DNA from: Streptomyces regalis
Lineage (GTDB): Bacteria > Actinomycetota > Actinomycetes > Streptomycetales > Streptomycetaceae
Length of the DNA: 17,387 bases
Direction of reading: 5' to 3'
Assembly (NCBI RefSeq): GCF_001509475.1
Contig: NZ_LLZG01000059.1
Span: 1-17,387, forward strand
Shown here in pieces: positions 5,358 to 14,042 of this stretch. The notes under the pieces are model-generated. The model was not told where the DNA came from. It saw only the letters and a program-made list of their open reading frames with translations, and searched no databases. The position numbers and the translations under genes are program-made. Within the stretch, counting starts at the first letter, position 1; each line of letters starts with the position of its first letter.

Positions 5358-8300
5358 CTACCCGTCCTGGTCCCCGAACGACAACGCGTCCAGGCCGCCG
5401 TCGAAGTCCTCCCCCAGGCCTCCCAGGCTTTCCAAGCCCCCCAGGCCCAGGAACATCCGCTCCAGGGCGTGGTCGGACTGCTGCTCGTCGCGGCTGGTGT
5501 CCGGCGTCGTATGGAGGGCCTGTTCCGTCCAGATGCACTTGCCCGTCGGCGTGTATCGGGTCCCCCACCGCTGGGACAGCGCGGTGACCAGTTGCAGTCC
5601 CCGGCCCCCTTCGTCCGTCTCGGTCGCCCGGCGGATACGCGGCATCGTCAGGCTGCCGTCGAAGACCTCGCAGATCAGCTCGGCGCCGTGCAGGAGCCGG
5701 AGGCGCAGGGGGCCCTTGGCGTGGCGGATGACGTTGCCGATGAGTTCGCTGGCCAGGAGCTCGGTCGTGGGGGTCAGGTCGGCAAGGCCCCAGGCCGCGA
5801 GCTGGTCGCGGATCAGGCTGCGGGCCTGGCCCGCCGCTCGGGGGTCGTCGGGCAGGGGCCAGGAGGCGATGCGGGAGGAGGGCAGGGCGTGCAGGCGGGC
5901 CAGCAGGAAGGCCGCGTCGTCGGCCGCCTGGTGGTCGGAGGGCAGGAGCGCGGAGGTGACCCGTTCGCAGAGGTGCTCCAGGTCCTTCGCGGTGCCGTCC
6001 GCGTGCGAGGTCCGCAGGACTTCGGCGAGGGCCGCCATGCCCTGGTCCATCTCGCGCTTCGACGACTCCACCAGGCCGTCGGTGTACAGGGCCAGCACAC
6101 TGCCTTCGGGTACCGGTATCTCGGTCGTCTCGAAGGGGGGTTCCGCCGCGCCCAGCGGCGGGTCGGCCGCCAGTGCCGGGAACAGCACGGTGCCGTCGGG
6201 GTGGAGCAGGGCGGGGGGCGGGTGGCCCGCCCTGGCTATGGAGCAGACGCGTGTCGTGGAGTCGTACAGCGCGTACAGGCATGTCACGTACGACTCCTCG
6301 CCCATGGCGCCGACGATGTCGTTGAGGTGGCTCATGATCTCGTCGGGGGGCAGTTCGAGGTCGGCCAGGGTGTGGACCGCCGTGCGCAGGCGGCCCATGG
6401 TGGCCGCCTCCGGCAGGCCGTGGCCCATGACGTCGCCCACGACCAGCGCCACCTGGCCGCCCGACAGCGGGATGATGTCGTACCAGTCGCCGCCCACGTC
6501 CATGCCCTGGCCCGCGGGGAGGTAGCGGGCCGCTGCCGTGCAGGCGGGGACGGTGGGCAGGTCGCGGGGGAGCAGGCTGCGCTGGAGTTCGCGGGAGCGG
6601 GTGTGCTCGGCGTCGAAGAGGCGGGCCCGGTCCAAGGCCTGGGCCACCAGGGCGCTGGTCGCGGTGAGAAGGGTGCGTTCCTCGTCGGTGAGGCGGCGCG
6701 GGTGGTCGAAGGTGACCGCGCAGATGCCGAAGGTGTGGCCCGATGCCGTCAGGGGGAGCAACGCCCAGGCCTGCTTGCCGGCGCGGACCGGCAGGTCCGA
6801 GATCTCGGGGTAGCGCGCGGCGAACTCCCGGGGGGAGGACAGGAACAGCGGGGCGCCGGCCACGATCGCGTCCCAGAGCGGGCTGGTTTCCGTGCGCTCG
6901 CGGCCGTCGAGTATGGCGAGGATGTCGTCCGGGTAGCCGACGGAGCCCACCGTGTGGAGGCGATCGCACTCCACCGTCTGCACCACCAGTCCCGTCGCCT
7001 CGAACGGGGGCAGCACCCGGCGGGCGACCGCGTCCACCACGTCCTTCGACGTCGTCGCCTTGGCGAGGGCTGTCGTCAACTCCGCTATCCGCGCGGCCCG
7101 TTCGCCGGCCGCGTACTCGGCGGCTCTGCGGTCCTCCTCCAGACGCCGTTTCTCGGTGACGTCCGTGAAGTAGATGGTGCGGCCGTCGGGGCCCGGCACC
7201 AGCCTCAGATGGCACAGGCGCCCGTTCGGCAGCCGTACGTCGAAACTGACCGACTTCTCCGCGGCTGCGGCCTGCCGGCAGCGGATCTCCAGACCGGGCA
7301 CCTGCTGCGCGGTGGGCAGGTCCCACAGCAGGCAGCCGAAGAGCTCCTCCTCGGAGTAGCCCAGGGTGCGCTCCGCCTCCAGGTTGGCGAAGGTGATCCG
7401 CCAGTCGTCGTCCACCGCGAGGAAGCCGTCGCTCATGTGCCGCAGGGCCCGGCTGAGCGCGTCACGGGCGGAGCGCGGCTCGTCGCTGTCCCAGCCCATG
7501 CCGATCATCCGGTGCGGCTCGCCGTGGTCGTCGTACGTCGCCCTGCCGCGGGCCTGGGTCCAGCCCCAGCTGCCGTCCAGTTTCCGTACCCGGTACTCGG
7601 CCTCGAAGACGCCGCCCTCGCGGATCGCCCGGTCCGCCGCCGCCAGTGTCGGTGCGAGGTCGTCGGGGTGGACGCACCGCATCCAGTCGTCGACCTTGCC
7701 GGTGAAGTCCTGCGGCCGGGTGCCGTAGAGCTCCAGGGCCGCCTCGTCCCAGATCAGGTCGCCGGTGCGGATGTTCCAGTCCCAGGAGCCGACGCTGACC
7801 TCCTTCAGCGACTGGCGCACGCGCTCACCGCTCGGCACGTCCGTCTGCAAGGGCCTCGTCGGTGGCGGCGCGTGGACCATACGGTCCTCCGCCCACGCGA
7901 TCACGGCGCGGAGGAACTCCCAGTGCTCGAAGGTCGGTTCACCCTGGTCGCCCATCAGGACGCTGAGCGCGCCGGTGGTGCGGTTGCCGCTGTACATCGG
8001 TAAGGCGGCGAGGCCGGTGCCGGGCCAGCCGGCGTCCGGGGAGTTCGGGGTGTGCGAAGCAGCCGGGGTGTGCGAGGCGTGCGGGATATTCGAGGCTTGC
8101 GGGGTGTTCGAGGCCTGCGGGGTGTTCGAGGCCTGCGGGGTGTTCGAGGCACGCGGGGTGTTCGGGGCGCTCGACGAAAGGGTGGCCGTAGCCTCTCCGG
8201 CCGGCTTCAGCGGGACCCACACCCCGCTGCCCTCGTGCAGTGCACGGGCCGGGGCCAGCGGGCCCTCCTGGTCGATGATCTCCCAGGCGCGGGTGAGGGC

Positions 8301-8474
8301 CGGAGGGAGTCCGGCCGTCGACACCAGGCGCAGCGCGGACATCGGGCCGCGGAGATGGATCATGCCGCCCAAGGCGCCCAGCTCGCCCACCGCATGCTGC
8401 AGGGCCAGCCGGAAGACCTCGCTTTCCGCGACACCGGGGGCCACCGTGCTGAGCAGTGCCAGCCGAGCGTTCAT
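5358..8474 (-). CDS. Multi-sensor PP2C phosphatase with HATPase domain (GAF-PAS-PAS-GAF-SpoIIE-HATPase)
   Basis: A 1038-aa cytoplasmic signalling protein. Domains in order: N-terminal GAF (about 15-200, split by a hexapeptide repeat at 103-144), PAS (about 222-330; [15 protein letters not shown]), second PAS (about 338-440), coiled linker, GAF (about 475-618), SpoIIE/PP2C phosphatase (about 650-862; GGDWYD 661-666, GDVMGHG 680-686, RAGHPP 748-753, DGLVES 799-804, ADDAAFLL 851-858) and an anti-sigma-type HATPase (about 870-985; [10 protein letters not shown] 910-919, EGGRGL 955-960). The N and G boxes suggest a working ATP site, so both phosphatase and serine-kinase activity toward STAS partners are expected. 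The tail is Gly/Leu repeats ([13 protein letters not shown]). The ATG at 8474 is preferred although its SD is weak; an in-frame TTG at 8507 would add 11 residues. The PP2C/MASE1 pair follows 138 nt downstream. Confidence 0.92.
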   Translation of the reverse strand: MNARLALLSTVAPGVAESEVFRLALQHAVGELGALGGMIHLRGPMSALRLVSTAGLPPALTRAWEIIDQEGPLAPARALHEGSGVWVPLKPAGEATATLSSSAPNTPRASNTPQASNTPQASNTPQASNIPHASHTPAASHTPNSPDAGWPGTGLAALPMYSGNRTTGALSVLMGDQGEPTFEHWEFLRAVIAWAEDRMVHAPPPTRPLQTDVPSGERVRQSLKEVSVGSWDWNIRTGDLIWDEAALELYGTRPQDFTGKVDDWMRCVHPDDLAPTLAAADRAIREGGVFEAEYRVRKLDGSWGWTQARGRATYDDHGEPHRMIGMGWDSDEPRSARDALSRALRHMSDGFLAVDDDWRITFANLEAERTLGYSEEELFGCLLWDLPTAQQVPGLEIRCRQAAAAEKSVSFDVRLPNGRLCHLRLVPGPDGRTIYFTDVTEKRRLEEDRRAAEYAAGERAARIAELTTALAKATTSKDVVDAVARRVLPPFEATGLVVQTVECDRLHTVGSVGYPDDILAILDGRERTETSPLWDAIVAGAPLFLSSPREFAARYPEISDLPVRAGKQAWALLPLTASGHTFGICAVTFDHPRRLTDEERTLLTATSALVAQALDRARLFDAEHTRSRELQRSLLPRDLPTVPACTAAARYLPAGQGMDVGGDWYDIIPLSGGQVALVVGDVMGHGLPEAATMGRLRTAVHTLADLELPPDEIMSHLNDIVGAMGEESYVTCLYALYDSTTRVCSIARAGHPPPALLHPDGTVLFPALAADPPLGAAEPPFETTEIPVPEGSVLALYTDGLVESSKREMDQGMAALAEVLRTSHADGTAKDLEHLCERVTSALLPSDHQAADDAAFLLARLHALPSSRIASWPLPDDPRAAGQARSLIRDQLAAWGLADLTPTTELLASELIGNVIRHAKGPLRLRLLHGAELICEVFDGSLTMPRIRRATETDEGGRGLQLVTALSQRWGTRYTPTGKCIWTEQALHTTPDTSRDEQQSDHALERMFLGLGGLESLGGLGEDFDGGLDALSFGDQDG
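8043..8168 (-). repeat. 18-bp coding minisatellite (seven hexapeptides)
   Basis: Seven consecutive 18-bp units encode hexapeptides of the form (A)(S)(N/H)(T/I)(P)(x): [12 protein letters not shown] three times, [18 protein letters not shown]. The central units are nearly identical in DNA. The tract splits the first GAF domain of the large phosphatase, presumably as a surface loop. In-frame repeats of this kind usually vary in copy number between strains. Confidence 0.85.
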
Positions 8475-8636
8475 ACCCGGGACTTTACCGTCACAGCCGT
8501 AACCCAATCGATGGTTCGCAAGATCCTCACGCCTCTCACCCGGCCGGTCAACAGGACGTCAACGGCCAAGATTTATCACCCAGTTGATGTAGACGGCTTA
8601 GCATCACCCGGGACCCCCGACCTCCTGAGGAGCGGC
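8475..8636. promoter_or_regulatory. Divergent promoter region, phosphatase gene / rut operon
   Basis: A 162-bp gap separates the divergent starts. GTCAAC appears twice (8547-8552 and 8558-8563), 11 bp apart, which is the spacing expected for side-by-side protein binding. Sequence near the rut start is locally AT-richer (AAGATTTATCACC, 8567-8579). No confident -35/-10 pair can be fixed. A good ribosome-binding site (GAGGAG) precedes the rutA ATG by about five bases. Confidence 0.4.
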
Positions 8637-9704
8637 ATGGACATCGGTGTCTTCATCCCCATCGGAAACAACGGCTGGCTCATATCGAAGAGTTCGCCGC
8701 AGTACCTGCCGACCTTCGAGCTGAACAAGGCCATCGTGCAGAAGGCCGAGGAACACGGTCTCGACTTCGCGCTGTCGATGATCAAGCTCAAGGGGTTCGG
8801 CGGCGAGACCGAGTTCTGGGACCACTGCCTGGAGTCGTTCACGCTGATGGCGGGCCTGGCCGCGGTCACCGAGCGGATCAAGCTGTACGCCTCCACGCCG
8901 ATCCTCGTCCTGCCCCCCGCGATCGTCGCCCGCATGGCCGTGACCGTCGACTCGATCGCCCCCGGCCGCTTCGGCATCAACATCGTCACCGGCTGGGCGC
9001 CCGGCGAGTACTCCCAGATGGGCCTGTGGCCCGGCGACGACCACTTCGGCAACCGTTACGCCCGCGCCGTCGAGTACGTCACCGTGATGAAGGAGCTGTG
9101 GCGCGAGGGCGTCAGCAACTTCAAGGGCGAGTTCTACGAGATGGACGACTGCGTGCTGTCGCCGCGCCCGGCGAACGGGCACATCGACATCGTTGCCGCG
9201 GGCCAGAGCAACACGGGCATGCGGTTCGCCGCCGAGCACGCCGACTACAACTTCATCCTCGGCAGCGGCGTCAACACGCCGATCGCCTTCTCGGACAGCA
9301 CCGCCACGCTGGTGGAGGCGGCGCGGGAGACCGGCCGGGATGTCGGAGCGCTCTCCCTCTTCATGGTCATCGCGGACGAGACCGACGAGGCCGCCCAGGC
9401 CAAGTGGCGGGACTACCACGACAACGCCGACCGCGCGGCACTCGCGTACATGGCCGGCGAATCGGCCTCGGACACCACCGCCGACGACTCCTCGACGGCC
9501 CGCACCATCGTGCTGCCCGAGGGCGCGGTGAACTTCAACATGGGAACGCTCGTGGGGTCGTACGAGACCGTCGCGAAGATGCTCGACGAGGTCGCCGAAG
9601 TCGACGGCACCAAGGGGATCATGCTGGTCTTCGACGACTTCCTGGAGGGCATCGAGAACTTCGGCACGCGCATCCAGCCGCTGATGAAGTGCCGACGGGC
9701 ATGA
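8637..9704 (+). CDS. rutA: Pyrimidine monooxygenase RutA
   Basis: A 355-aa luciferase-like FMNH2-dependent monooxygenase that opens the uracil/thymine ring using O2, the first step of the Rut pathway. Assignment rests on strong similarity to E. coli RutA (about 360 aa) along its full length: [12 protein letters not shown] near the N-terminus, [75 protein letters not shown] and a C-terminal [12 protein letters not shown]. The ATG at 8637 has GAGGAG at a good distance; an upstream extension of the frame lacks such support and runs back into the divergent gene. The stop overlaps the next start by four bases (ATGA). The reduced flavin probably comes from the FMN reductase two genes downstream. 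Confidence 0.93.
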   Translation: MDIGVFIPIGNNGWLISKSSPQYLPTFELNKAIVQKAEEHGLDFALSMIKLKGFGGETEFWDHCLESFTLMAGLAAVTERIKLYASTPILVLPPAIVARMAVTVDSIAPGRFGINIVTGWAPGEYSQMGLWPGDDHFGNRYARAVEYVTVMKELWREGVSNFKGEFYEMDDCVLSPRPANGHIDIVAAGQSNTGMRFAAEHADYNFILGSGVNTPIAFSDSTATLVEAARETGRDVGALSLFMVIADETDEAAQAKWRDYHDNADRAALAYMAGESASDTTADDSSTARTIVLPEGAVNFNMGTLVGSYETVAKMLDEVAEVDGTKGIMLVFDDFLEGIENFGTRIQPLMKCRRA

Positions 9705-10435
9705 GCGGGTTACGGCGGCGTGCGGAGGACTGGGAGGAGGGGCGGGAGGGGGTCCGTGAGGAGGGTCGGGAGGGGGTGCCTGCGGAGGTCCGTGAGGAGG
9801 TCCGTGAGGAGGACTACGAGCGGGCCGGCTTGAGTGGCCGACTCACCCCCGGTACCTCCCCGGCCCTGCTCCTGGTGGACCCCGCCCGGGCCTACGTGGA
9901 CCCCGACTCCCCTCTCTACGCCGGGGTCGAACCGGCCGTGGAGGCGATGAAGGCCCTGCTTGCGGGCGCACGCCGAGCGGGCATCCCCGTGGTCGTCACG
10001 CGGGTGCGGTTCCGGACCGACGGCAGCGACGGCGGCGTCTTCTTCCGCAAGGTGCCGACGCTGAAGGTGTTCGCCGAGGGCAGTCCGTACGGCGATTTCA
10101 TCGACGGACTGGCCCCGGGCGCGGACGAGTTGACGGTCACGAAGCAGTACCCGAGCGCCTTCTTCGGCACGTCACTGGCGGCGTACTTCACGGCCCACCG
10201 CATCGACACCCTGCTCATCGGGGGCCTCTCCACCAGCGGTTGCGTCCGGGCCACCGCGCTCGACGCGATGCAGCACGGGTTCGTCCCGATCGTCGTCCAG
10301 GAGGCGGTGGGCGACCGGGATCCGGACGTGCACGCGGCGAACCTCTTCGACATCCGGCACAAGATCGGCGAGGTGTGGCCGATGGCCGGCGTCGAGGAGT
10401 ACCTAGGCGGTGTCCGGGGAGACGAACACCCGTGA
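9701..10435 (+). CDS. Isochorismatase-family cysteine hydrolase (RutB-position amidohydrolase)
   Basis: A 244-aa isochorismatase-like hydrolase. The expected triad is present: Asp60 ([12 protein letters not shown]), Lys148 ([12 protein letters not shown]) and Cys181 ([10 protein letters not shown]). Its position after rutA suggests it hydrolyses ureidoacrylate/peroxyureidoacrylate to carbamate and aminoacrylate, as RutB does. In sequence, though, it looks closer to N-carbamoylsarcosine amidase-type members ([24 protein letters not shown]), so the exact substrate is an inference. Residues 9-40 are an unusual charged repeat ([15 protein letters not shown], then VREEVREED). The ATG at 9701 overlaps the rutA stop; a later start (GTG near 9776 or TTG near 9829) would remove most of the repeat. 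The stop overlaps the next start (GTGA). Confidence 0.85.
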   Translation: MSGLRRRAEDWEEGREGVREEGREGVPAEVREEVREEDYERAGLSGRLTPGTSPALLLVDPARAYVDPDSPLYAGVEPAVEAMKALLAGARRAGIPVVVTRVRFRTDGSDGGVFFRKVPTLKVFAEGSPYGDFIDGLAPGADELTVTKQYPSAFFGTSLAAYFTAHRIDTLLIGGLSTSGCVRATALDAMQHGFVPIVVQEAVGDRDPDVHAANLFDIRHKIGEVWPMAGVEEYLGGVRGDEHP

Positions 10436-10953
10436 CGACAGTGGTGGTTGCGGGCAATCCGAAACCCGCCTCGCGCACCCTCGACGCGGCCACGAGACTC
10501 GCAACGGAGCTCACGGGCCGGCCGCCGGACGCGGTCGTCGACGTGATCACGCTCGGCCCGGGCCTGCTCGGCTGGGGCGACGAGCGGGTGTCGGACGCCG
10601 TACGGACCGTTGCCTCGGCGGACTTGGTCGTGGTGGCCAGCCCGACCTTCAAGGCGACGTACACCGGGGTGCTCAAGCTGTTCCTGGACCAGTTCGCGAC
10701 CGCCGAGGGCCTGCGGGGCGTGGTCGCTGTGCCGCTGATGCTGGGCGCGGGTCCGTCGCACGCGCTCGCCCCCGACCTGCTGCTCAAGCCGGTCCTGGTG
10801 GAACTCGGCGCGAGCACGCCGGCGCCCGGTCTGTATCTGAGGGACAGCAGCTACGCGACGGACGGGACCATCGGGGAGTACGTGGAGCGCTGGGGGCCGG
10901 CGCTGAGGGTGCTGGCGGCTCGGGCGGCGGCGGACAGGGCGCCGCGGGACTGA
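10432..10953 (+). CDS. NADPH-dependent FMN reductase (SsuE-like), RutF role
   Basis: A 173-aa flavodoxin-fold reductase. The N-terminal VVVAGNPKPASRTL (4-17) is the phosphate-binding loop and SPTFKATYTGVLKLFLDQF (70-88) is a hallmark of SsuE/MsuE-type FMN reductases. Such enzymes make FMNH2 for two-component monooxygenases. Its coupling to rutA-rutB by a 4-nt overlap (GTGA start) indicates that it feeds RutA. E. coli RutF belongs to a different fold (split-barrel flavin reductase), so this is a functional substitute, not an orthologue. The last 103 bases overlap the 3' end of the opposing GtrA-like gene. Confidence 0.87.
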   Translation: MTTVVVAGNPKPASRTLDAATRLATELTGRPPDAVVDVITLGPGLLGWGDERVSDAVRTVASADLVVVASPTFKATYTGVLKLFLDQFATAEGLRGVVAVPLMLGAGPSHALAPDLLLKPVLVELGASTPAPGLYLRDSSYATDGTIGEYVERWGPALRVLAARAAADRAPRD

Positions 10954-11504
10954 GGCGGGGCCGCCATGATCGCCGGTGCTGTCGTGATGGCAGGTACTGT
11001 CGTGGTCGCCGGGGCAGCCGTGATCGCCGGGCGCCCCGGGTTCGTAGGCGCCGCCTCCTTCTTCCGCTCGGCGAACACGAACAGCCGCAGGACCAGGAAC
11101 CGGCCGATGCCGGCCAGCCCCGACGCGGTGAGGTAGACGGCCTGCTCGCAGAGCATGGTGGGCGACGGCTGCACGGCATGCAGTACGAGCATCGCGGCGG
11201 TCGTGGCCAGGTACGCGGCGACGGCCGAGCCCGAGGACTGCAGGTGCTGCCGCAGGCCGGGGCGCTGTCCGGTGCCGAAGGTGAACAGGGCGTGCAGCTC
11301 GGTGCACAGGACGGTGGAGGCGACGGTTATCAGGGCGTTGGCGAGAGCCCAGGGCATCGCCGCGGCCAGCAGCGGTACGGCTGCGCTGGAGAGGAGCCCG
11401 ACACCGCCCCCGCACACCACGAACCGGACGAAGGAGGAGAAGGGACCCGGCGTCGAGGGGCCCGGCTTCGACGGGCTCGGCGTCGACGGGCGCTGCGACT
11501 CCAT
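10851..11504 (-). CDS. GtrA-family membrane protein
   Basis: A 217-aa protein with a Pro/Ser-rich N-terminus, then four membrane segments (about 24-48, 50-76, 90-111, 118-144) typical of GtrA-like proteins (PF04138). The start of the domain (FVRFVVCGGGVGLLSS) and end (GRFLVLRLFVFAERKK) fit the family. GtrA-like proteins are linked to flipping or transferring polyprenyl-linked sugars in envelope glycosylation. The ATG at 11504 has GGAAGG 8 nt upstream. The C-terminal 65 residues are low-complexity Ala/Thr/Pro (PAITAAPATTTVPAITTAP) and overlap the end of the convergent FMN reductase gene by 103 bp, so the tail may be a read-on extension. No glycosyltransferase is adjacent. Confidence 0.8.
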   Translation of the reverse strand: MESQRPSTPSPSKPGPSTPGPFSSFVRFVVCGGGVGLLSSAAVPLLAAAMPWALANALITVASTVLCTELHALFTFGTGQRPGLRQHLQSSGSAVAAYLATTAAMLVLHAVQPSPTMLCEQAVYLTASGLAGIGRFLVLRLFVFAERKKEAAPTNPGRPAITAAPATTTVPAITTAPAIMAAPPQSRGALSAAARAASTLSAGPQRSTYSPMVPSVA

Positions 11505-11580
11505 GGCGGCTTCCTTCCGGGCTGACCTGAACCTCTGAGGGATTCAGCTCATCCCGGTGCGGCTTCAGCAGGGCCTCAGT

Positions 11581-11655
11581 CGGGCTTCAGCCGGTATCGA
11601 CCGGGCTTCAGCCGGCACCGACCGGGATTCGGTCGGGATTTCAGCCGGGATCAAC
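11581..11655. repeat. 21-bp tandem repeat in intergenic region
   Basis: CGGGCTTCAGCCGGTATCGAC (units 11581-11601 and 11602-11622, two differences) is followed by a degenerate third copy to about 11655. Partial copies of GGCTTCAG also lie upstream near 11560. The 258-bp gap 11505-11762 between GtrA and the hypothetical gene holds nothing else recognisable. The repeat could be a protein-binding array or slippage product. Confidence 0.6.
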
Positions 11656-11762
11656 TGAGGCCAACGATGCCGTTGTCCGCACGTCGGAACGATGGAGTGA
11701 CCTACCGGACCGAAGGTGGTGCAGACTCCACCATGTGAGGTCGGGCCGGCGCCGAGCGCGGC

Positions 11763-12149
11763 TCAGTTCATGATCCGCACGAAGCCGCCCCGCGAGGTGC
11801 CGCCCGAGCCCAACAGCCGGCCCCAGTCCAGCACTTCGGGTATCCGGTCCACCGACAGCACCACCGCACCGCCGGCCCGCTCGGCATCCTCGCACCAGGC
11901 GCCCATGTCACCCGGCCCGCCCGCGTCGAGTACCGGGGCGGCGAGCGAGGGAACCATGAGGCCGTACTCCCCCGGCCCGTCCACGACGCACAGGGTCAGC
12001 TTGGGCACGACACTCCAGCCCGCGCACAGCGACACCTGCCCGTCGGACGCGGTCAGGCCCGGCAGGGCGTCGTGTACGGAGGCGCCGGCCAGCAGGAGGA
12101 CGGGGGTGGCGCCCCGTACGAAGAGGGTGTTCTCGGGCTCGTGCAGCAT
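11763..12149 (-). CDS. Hypothetical protein
   Basis: A 128-aa protein of unrecognised family, starting at MLHEPENTLFV. It has hydrophobic and Gly-rich stretches (VLLLAGASVHDALPGL; CVVDGPGEYGLMVPSLAAPV) but no clear signal peptide or transmembrane helix, and no catalytic motif. The ATG at 12149 is preferred over an upstream start at 12242, because the latter would begin inside the preceding gene and a purine-rich AAGGGGG lies about 10 nt upstream of 12149. It follows the NmrA-like gene on the same strand after 46 nt and may be co-transcribed with it. Confidence 0.6.
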   Translation of the reverse strand: MLHEPENTLFVRGATPVLLLAGASVHDALPGLTASDGQVSLCAGWSVVPKLTLCVVDGPGEYGLMVPSLAAPVLDAGGPGDMGAWCEDAERAGGAVVLSVDRIPEVLDWGRLLGSGGTSRGGFVRIMN

Positions 12150-12195
12150 GGGGCAGGCCCCCTTCTCAAGTGGCGCGATGTGACTGCTTCGCAGG

Positions 12196-13026
12196 TTAGG
12201 CGAAGGCACTGACATTGCGTCCGGCCCAGTCCGCGAACGCACGGGCCGGCCGCCCGAGGACGCGCTCCACGTCCGGGCTCACCCGCCGCAACGCGTCCGC
12301 CGGAGCCCCCAGCATGTCGAGCGTGCTCTCGACGACCGGTTCGGGCATGAACCCCAGCATCCGCTCCCGGGCCTGCGCGCGGGTCAGTTCGACGAACCGG
12401 ACCGCCTCACCCAGGGCGTCCTCGATGGTGGCCGTCTGCTGCCGGGGCGAGACGGGCGCGGGGCCGGTCAGTTCGTAGACCTCGCCGTCGTGCTCCGGCT
12501 CGCGCAGCGCCAACGCCGCGACGTCCGCGATGTCGACCGGGTCGACGGTCGGCAGGGCCACGTCGCCGAAGGGAGCGGCCGCTTCCCGCCGGGTGCGGAT
12601 CATGTCGGCCCACTGCAGGGCGTTGGAGTGGAAGCCGCCCGGGCGCAACATTGTCCACTCCAGGCCCGATTCCTTGACGGCGTCCTCCAGGACCGGGGGG
12701 TGGTTCCCGGTGCCGACGCCCTGGGACGACAGCAGGACCACACGCCGGACGCCCGATCCCCGTACGACATCCAGGGCCGCCCCGAGGTCACCGCCGGCCG
12801 CCACGAAGTCGCCCGAGGTCAGCACGAACAGGGCCTTGGCCCCCTCCAGGGCGGGCGCCAGGCGCTTGGGGTCGGCGAGGTCGGCCGGGTGGTGGCGGGT
12901 CCCTTCCGGCACGTCCCGCGCGGAGATCCGGCGGGAGACCGCCGTCACCTGCTCGCCCGCTTCGACGAGGGCCCGCACAAGTGGCCGTCCGACATTGCCC
13001 GTTGCTCCGGTCACCACGATCATCAT
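12196..13026 (-). CDS. NAD(P)-binding oxidoreductase, NmrA-like atypical SDR
   Basis: A 276-aa protein with an N-terminal Rossmann fold: IVVTGATGNVGRPLVRALVE (3-22), containing the TGATGNVG dinucleotide-binding loop at 6-13. The rest fits the NmrA/QOR2-like group of atypical short-chain dehydrogenases (VVLLSSQGVG; TMLRPGGFHSNALQW; YELTGP). It lacks the YxxxK catalytic pair of classical SDRs in the usual context, so it may be a quinone reductase or a redox-sensing regulator. GGAG lies about six bases before the start; a second ATG follows immediately. It is divergent from an HxlR regulator, a very common arrangement in which HxlR represses the oxidoreductase in response to electrophiles or quinones. 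Confidence 0.87.
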   Translation of the reverse strand: MMIVVTGATGNVGRPLVRALVEAGEQVTAVSRRISARDVPEGTRHHPADLADPKRLAPALEGAKALFVLTSGDFVAAGGDLGAALDVVRGSGVRRVVLLSSQGVGTGNHPPVLEDAVKESGLEWTMLRPGGFHSNALQWADMIRTRREAAAPFGDVALPTVDPVDIADVAALALREPEHDGEVYELTGPAPVSPRQQTATIEDALGEAVRFVELTRAQARERMLGFMPEPVVESTLDMLGAPADALRRVSPDVERVLGRPARAFADWAGRNVSAFA

Positions 13027-13038
13027 CGGTCTCCGTTC

Positions 13039-13126
13039 CGAGGTTCGGACCTCGTATGTCGTTCTTCTCGTATCTCGTTCTCGTCTCGCACGGCGACGCT
13101 ACTGTTGTGGAGGTAGTAGGTACCTA
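13039..13126. promoter_or_regulatory. Divergent NmrA-like/HxlR promoter with palindromes
   Basis: Three dyads lie between the divergent starts: CGAGGT-TCGG-ACCTCG (13039-13054), CTACT (13099-13103) paired with AGTAG (13115-13119), and the perfect TAGGTACCTA (13117-13126). The second resembles operators described for HxlR/YodB-type regulators, with TAC/GTA half-sites about one and a half helical turns apart. Autoregulation plus control of the oxidoreductase gene is inferred. Confidence 0.5.
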
Positions 13127-13155
13127 GAGGAAAGTATTGGCAGACAGGGGTGGTT

Positions 13156-13539
13156 GTGACCGAGGACACAGGCAAGTGGGCCCCGCGCGGCGGCGATCCC
13201 GAGAACGCCTGCCCGATCGCCCCCGTCGTCGACATCGTCTTCAGCCGCTGGACCACCCCGATCCTGTGGGCGCTCCACGAGTACGGCCGGCAGCGCTTCG
13301 TCGCACTTGAGCGCCGTATCGCCACGATCACACCCAAGGTGCTGACCCAGCGACTGCGGCAGCTGGAGCGGGACGGCCTGGTCGTGCGCACGTATCACCC
13401 CGAGGTGCCGCCTCGCGTGGAGTACGAGATCAGCGAACTGGGCCGCAGCCTGGCGCCGTTGTTCGCCGCGCTGTCGGAGTGGTCCGTCCATCTGGACGAG
13501 GTCGAGCGGGCGCGGGCGGCGTACGACGCCCGACCCTGA
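13156..13539 (+). CDS. HxlR-family transcriptional regulator
   Basis: A 127-aa winged-helix regulator. CPIAPVVDIVFSRWTTPILW (19-38) is the signature N-terminus, with a conserved Cys19 that in related proteins senses electrophiles or oxidation. The recognition region TPKVLTQRLRQLERDGLVVR (59-78) and wing (PPRVEYEISELGRSL) follow. The GTG at 13156 is preferred because AGGGG lies five bases upstream; a GTG at 13150 would add two residues. It is divergent from the NmrA-like gene and ends directly against the opposing MarR gene with no gap. Confidence 0.9.
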   Translation: MTEDTGKWAPRGGDPENACPIAPVVDIVFSRWTTPILWALHEYGRQRFVALERRIATITPKVLTQRLRQLERDGLVVRTYHPEVPPRVEYEISELGRSLAPLFAALSEWSVHLDEVERARAAYDARP

Positions 13540-14022
13540 TCAGGCCTTGTCCTGGTCGCGCAGTTCGTCGATGTAGGCCTGCGCGAGGCCCGTCGTGCGG
13601 GTGAACCAGTCCGTGAGTACGGCGATCTCGTCGACGGAGTAGTCGGCGAAGAGGGCGTTGAGGCGGGCGTAGTAGGGGCCGTAGAGCTCCTCGACCCGGG
13701 CGATCGCGGCCGGTACGGCGGCCACGCGGACGCGGCGGCGGTCGGCCGGGTCCGGGCGGCGGGTGATGAAACCGGCGCGTTCCAGGCGGTTGAGGATCCC
13801 GGTCATCGCGCCGGTCGTGACGTGGGCGTGTTCCGCGAGGTCGCCCGCTGTGAGCAGGTTCTCGCCGGCTTTCAGCACGCAGGCGAAACAGAGCAGGTCG
13901 GTGATGTTCAGGCCCAGCCGCTGGGCCATTTCCTGCTGGCCGAGCAGGTGGGCCGCGATGAGGGAGTCCATCGCCTCCAGCGCCTGGGCCGAGGTGGCGG
14001 TGGGGCGCGGCTTGGCTTGCAT
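13540..14022 (-). CDS. MarR-family transcriptional regulator
   Basis: A 160-aa MarR protein. The winged helix-turn-helix covers about 40-103, with LTAGDLAEHAHVTTGAMTGI (57-76), then LNRLERAGFITRR and the wing DPADRRRVRV (91-100). N- and C-terminal helices give the usual dimerisation. Members repress genes for stress or efflux and are released by small phenolic ligands or oxidation. The ATG at 14022 has AAGG about nine bases upstream. It is divergent from a small membrane protein gene, the likely target together with its own promoter. Confidence 0.9.
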   Translation of the reverse strand: MQAKPRPTATSAQALEAMDSLIAAHLLGQQEMAQRLGLNITDLLCFACVLKAGENLLTAGDLAEHAHVTTGAMTGILNRLERAGFITRRPDPADRRRVRVAAVPAAIARVEELYGPYYARLNALFADYSVDEIAVLTDWFTRTTGLAQAYIDELRDQDKA

Positions 14023-14042
14023 CTTCCTGATTACCTTAGCTT

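Noticed and set aside
4446..8003. Very long open frame (about 1185 codons) on the plus strand
   Set aside because: It lies opposite the MASE1/PP2C/sensor-phosphatase genes, which have clear domains. Its translation is Gly/Arg/Ala/Val-rich with no family similarity, as expected for the antisense of GC-rich coding DNA.
8052..8636. N-terminal extension of the rutA frame
   Set aside because: The frame is open upstream, but it covers the antisense of the hexapeptide repeat and the divergent promoter. The ATG at 8637 has a good ribosome-binding site and matches the normal RutA N-terminus.
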